A stretch of 64,000 bases of DNA from Hypholoma sublateritium FD-334 SS-4 (lineage: Eukaryota; Basidiomycota; Agaricomycetes; Agaricales; Strophariaceae), in the NCBI GenBank assembly GCA_000827495.1, contig KN817627.1, forward strand, positions 1 to 64,000, written 5' to 3'. A program made the position numbers and the translations under genes. The notes below the pieces were generated by a model. The model did no database searches. It worked only from the letters and a program-made list of their open reading frames with translations, and was not told the DNA's origin. This document shows positions 60,259 through 64,000 of the stretch, in pieces (within the stretch, counting starts at the first letter, position 1; each line of letters begins with the position of its first letter).

Positions 60259-61404
60259 TTAATTTGCTGCCTTTTCTTGCGCAACCTGCTGTGCCAGCAT
60301 GCGTCTGTCGAAAACACAATGAGAACAGCGAACGAAACAGTCAAACAGAGAAAGGCCATGGCGCCAGGCCGGTTGAAAAAAAATAAAGACATGAAAAGAG
60401 GCAGAAAAAGAGACGCACTGCCTTGCCGCCAGGATCATCTGCGCCTTCCGCTCGCGTAGGCTGGCCTCGCGCCTCTCCGCGGTGTCCTCCCATACCGCCT
60501 TGCCGCCTAGCTGCTCCTCCTGGATGTTCTCCGCTGTCTGCGCACGTTCCTCGAGGTGATACCGCGAGATCAGCGACTCTGTTTTCTTCTTTTGTGTCGC
60601 CGTGGTTGCTGCCGTCGGTGCTGGTGCGCCAGTGGGAGCAGGCGCGGTATTCCGAGGATAAAGCGTGTGATATGCTGCGGGGGGCTGCGGGCGACAATAC
60701 GCATTCAACAGTCTACAATAGGAAGGGAAAACAAATGGGAGTACACACTGCGTCTAGGAATCCGCGCTCGAGGATTTTATTTGTCGTCTGTTCGATGCTG
60801 CCCGTTCGTAAGAGATCAAAGCGGATGTTGTCGCTGTGTGGACAGGTATCAAAGAGATGGGTGATGACGAGGGTTGATATGGCGGGTTCATGTTCAGATA
60901 AAGGAGCACGGATAAAGGAAAGCACGTCAGTGAGTTCTCCAATCGAGAAAAAGACATGAGTTTACGCAGGGATGTCCGGGAACATATTTGATATTGTATC
61001 AACCTGTTAAGCCAGCAAAACATCAGTTCGGTGAGCGGAAGAAGCAGAGGAAGACGAATAGGCGGCGCCGTGGTCTCAATAGCCGCGCAGAGGCGTACAT
61101 AGAACTCTTTATGCAGCCGCATAGAAGTAACAAAGAGCAACGTACCATGTCTTGGGTTACAGGTTTTGGTCGGAATCCCAGAGCGCTTACGGCCGAACGC
61201 TGCTCAGGCGAGTCGTTTCCTAGTAATAACAAACGCCGGTCAGCACTGGAATATACGCAATACGTCCGCATCGCAGAAAGCCCAGATAAAACTCCAACAG
61301 ACCCTCCGCGCGCCACAACGGAGCTTGGACGTACCTGATGTGACCCAGCGAAAGATGAATACTATGACTGCAAACGCGACGATGACATTGACGACTTCTC
61401 CCAT
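60259..61404 (-). CDS. CUE-domain membrane protein, Cue1-like (192 aa), intact copy
   Basis: Six exons join in frame: 61335-61404, 61146-61219, 60966-61003, 60749-60833, 60419-60684 and 60259-60304, total 579 nt. Residues 4-22 (VVNVIVAFAVIVFIFRWV) are a membrane anchor. Residues about 47-88 form a CUE domain, VDTISNMFPDIPADNIRFDL then LLRTGSIEQTTNKILERGFL, which binds ubiquitin. A linker (TGAPAPTAATTATQKK) leads to SLISRYHLEERAQTAENIQ and KAVWEDTAERREASLRERKA, a conserved helical tail ending RMLAQQVAQEKAAN. The layout of anchor, CUE and helical tail fits yeast Cue1, which recruits Ubc7 at the ER for ERAD; the tail may be the Ubc7-binding part (inference). Three decayed copies (A, B, C) lie in the window. 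Confidence 0.85.
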
Positions 61405-61876
61405 TTCGGCGCGCCGGAGGAAAGAATAGAATAATAAGAGGTGGTGCTAGTGGCAGTGGAAGCAAGCTAAGACTGACACTTGGGTTAGGGGCACCCAGCA
61501 CCTGCGCCGGCTATGCGGCAACAGCCCCGGACGGCGAATTTTTCCGACTGAACACCGCAAGTACTTAGAAATTGCGCAAGAAGAGACCAGGAGAGGTCCA
61601 CAAGCCCGAGCGAAAAATCATAATGTCTGATTTAAACCACAGAGTAAAGGTGAATTGCGGTTGAATTGCGCAAACTCAAATCGACAGTCTCACTGCAAAG
61701 GTGTGCAATCGAACACTTCGATACCACATTCCTTAACCATCCTTAGACATACTCGACAGAGTGCAACTATCAAAACAAAACAAGTACATAGATCTACATG
61801 CAGCTATGCTGTGTTCACCTACAAATCAAATTTAGACGCACGTAAACAAACATAGGCGAATATGGAACGCGCCTTA

Positions 61877-64000
61877 TTATCTACCCTTCTCGTTGTATGC
61901 TGATTTTATACTATTCAAGCGTACGACAAGAGGCAGGAGCGATACGTTGTCGCTCGAAGCGTTGAACTGAACATGCCCTAGGTGGCTCTGAAAGAGATGA
62001 GGTCAGATACGTATATACTCATAAGGTCAGAGGGGACCTCACATCAAACCTAGAAAGGCGTCAGGTGTAAGTATGAATATTTCTATGAAAGTAACGCAAA
62101 AGTGTCTACGCACCATCGGTTGAAATTTCCTTCAAACCGGATCAGGATATCCCATCGCTTCATTTTCGAAGGATCGCTTGCTGGGTCCTCCGCTGCAATA
62201 GCTTGGTTCGCAGCCTTGGTAAAGGAGGAAGAATAGAAGGCGAAGGTCTGGCATGCTATGAGCGATTTCGAGCACGCCTAAATATTAAAAATAATGATTA
62301 AAAACAACACTATGTTGATGACTTGAGACACTTACGCGTATGAGATTAGAGCTCGTCAGCATACTCTCCTTCAGGCACGTATCCAGGAAGTCCAGGTGGT
62401 CGCGCAAAAGCTGGTCAACAGTGACGACCTTCTCCAGCTTCGCCTCAAGCGCATGCCAGTTCGGCTCCAGCACCTCGAACGTCACGAATGCAAGGATTTG
62501 CTGCACGAACGCGAGCATGCGGGCGCGTAGGAGACACACACGCAGGCGCCAGCCGACGAACTCGGGGTGGGCGGGCACCGCGCAGCGCCACGGTGCGGTC
62601 ATCTGCTCCGTCCACATACTGCAGAGGCCCTGCTCGATGTGCTTCAGGTGCAACAGGAAACGGAAGAGCAGCTGGTAACGCAGGATCGTCTTCCTCGAGA
62701 TCACGAGCGAGAGCGGGAACTTAACGTGGTAGTCGAACATGAGCGCATCGATGGCTGCCCGGGTTCGTTAGCGGCTGAGGGGAAAGGGGACGAAAAGCTC
62801 ACCCTGCATCGGCTTCTTCTCTTCCTTGTCCTTCTTCGCATCCTTTTCCCCAATTGCGTCTTCGCCTTTCACAGCGCCCGTGACCGTCACAACTTTCATG
62901 AGGAAGTCGTATAGCCCACTCTCTGCCATCGTGACTTTGACATCTTCTCTGAATAGTGTGTCCTCGCCCATCGCGCCCATATTGAGCGCCAGGTCAAGCA
63001 AACTTTGGAGCTTAACGATCGAGGCGGACTTCGATGACTTCCGCAGCTCTGTGGCACTCAGGTCGAGTAGATGTGTGAAGAACGACGATTCCGAGAGGAA
63101 GAAATAGCGCTTGAGTGAACGCAGTCGTGGTATCAGTTGTTGATCTTTGAGAAGCAGCTGGAGGAGGGTGCGATTTGCATGCGAGTAAGCGTCTTCAACG
63201 AACTTGTAGAACCTTCGCCATCGTCAGAATATAAATAATGAACCTGAGCCAGGCACACCTCTCATCGTCCATGGAGAACTCGTCGTCGTCGGCGTGTGCC
63301 TGATCGCGAGGCATCTCGATGCCGCATTCCCGGATGACGTTGAGATACTTCCCAGCCAGTAGGATCTTGTGTTTCCAGCTCTCAAGTAGCGGCGGCACAC
63401 AGGCGCCGCCGGGTAGACGCCCCCCTGACGAGCGCGGCGAAGGTATACCAGCTTGATGTCGTTTCGACGCACTCGACGTTGAGCCGTCTCGCAGCTGCGA
63501 CAGTCAACACAAGTCAACATCAAGAATAGTATAACGCACTGTATATCGCCGCTCCCAATACTCGTCCGTGTAATCCATCTCAAGGGTTCCCCGATCGATG
63601 AACTTGCTCTCTTTGACGAGCAGCTCCTCGTGCGGATCGACCAGCCGCCCACTGGCGACCCAGTCCTTCAGCATCTGCACGTACGGCCGGCCCGCCTTCT
63701 TTAACAGCGTCCCGTAGATCACGCTCGCCGTCGGGTCGCCGCTCATGTTCTGCATTCGCTCGTATATGATCGTGAGCACCTCGCCACCCTTCACCGGGAT
63801 GCTGCTGCCCCCCGACCCAGTGATGTCGCCCTGCTTGATCTCGGACAGGACGGCCTTCAACGACGCCTTGCCAAGCCCGAGCGCCTCGTTCTTTGCGGCC
63901 TCTTCTGCATCTTCCTCGGAGCTAGACGATGAGGACGAGAGGTCTGCGCCGGGGTCGTCGGCGGTTGCTAGCTCGAGAATGAGTTGGTAGATCAGGGAGA
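61877..64000 (-). CDS. gamma-tubulin complex component 2 (Spc97/GCP2), N-terminus outside the window
   Basis: The frame enters at 64000 with LIYQLILELATADD and continues through GGEVLTIIYERMQNMSGDP, PYVQMLKDWVASGRLVDPHE, DYTDEYWERRYT, KHKILLAGKYLNVIRECG, DQQLIPRLRSLKRYFFLSES, FFTHLLDLSATELRKS, LMFDYHVKFPLSLVISRKTI, RYQLLFRFLLHLKHIEQGL, MLAFVQQILAFVTFEVLEPN and FEGNFNR. It ends HLGHVQFNASS..SAYNEKGR with TAA at 61879-61877. These are hallmark blocks of GCP2, which with GCP3 makes the gamma-tubulin small complex that nucleates microtubules at spindle pole bodies. Introns are about 50 bp. A 7-nt exon (GTTTGAT near 62043-62049) seems needed between FEGNFNR and SHLGHV; this join is the least certain. 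The promoter lies outside the window. Confidence 0.9.

Overview
The window looks like nuclear DNA of a basidiomycete fungus, most likely an Agaricomycete. Genes are split by many introns of about 50 bp with GTRNGT donors. The proteins read like Agaricomycete families: a GH55 exo-beta-1,3-glucanase, a Cys-rich secreted protein, MFS transporters, a fungal Tnp2-type CACTA transposase and a MULE transposase with a SWIM finger. Two housekeeping genes anchor it: the SNARE Bet1 and the gamma-tubulin complex protein GCP2 (Spc97). Scattered single N positions occur at 0-2.3 kb, near 30.8 kb, at 33-39 kb and near 39.8 kb. All gene models below were joined by eye from splice signals and family resemblance, without transcripts or searches, and some exon edges may be off by a base.

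Layout. 0-4.4 kb: right part of a CACTA transposon (frameshifted transposase plus a second ORF leaving the window). 6.5-7.5 kb: conserved unknown protein. 8.3-12.0 kb: intact 23-exon GH55 glucanase. 12.7-14.25 kb: MFS pseudogene. 14.3-15.2 kb: secreted Cys-rich protein. 16.1-16.7 kb: conserved unknown protein. 18.4-23.4 kb: large Pro/Gln/His-rich protein with an F-box-like segment. 24.1-24.5 kb: BET1. 24.9-28.5 kb: two tandem intact alpha/beta hydrolases. 29-29.9 kb: decayed CUE-domain gene. 29.9-42.3 kb: no convincing genes, only repeats: AT-rich with a ~200-bp satellite and MITE-like elements up to 36.8 kb, then GC-rich with an array of large palindromes and repeated modules. 42.3-61.4 kb: repeated blocks in the order hydrolase, MFS transporter, second MFS-like remnant, CUE protein. 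61.9-64 kb: 3' part of GCP2.

The main story is the repeated module. Pieces of the same gene set occur in up to four blocks between 24.9 and 61.4 kb, nearly all on the minus strand. Each gene has kept only one or two intact copies: hydrolases at 24.9 and 27.3 kb, the MFS transporter at 56.3 kb (C-terminal exons not fully resolved), the CUE protein at 60.3 kb. The other copies carry frameshifts, stops, truncations or a transposon insertion. A 3.9-kb MULE with 116-119-bp terminal inverted repeats and a perfect 9-bp target duplication sits inside the second MFS copy, and its own transposase is broken by a 7-bp tandem duplication.
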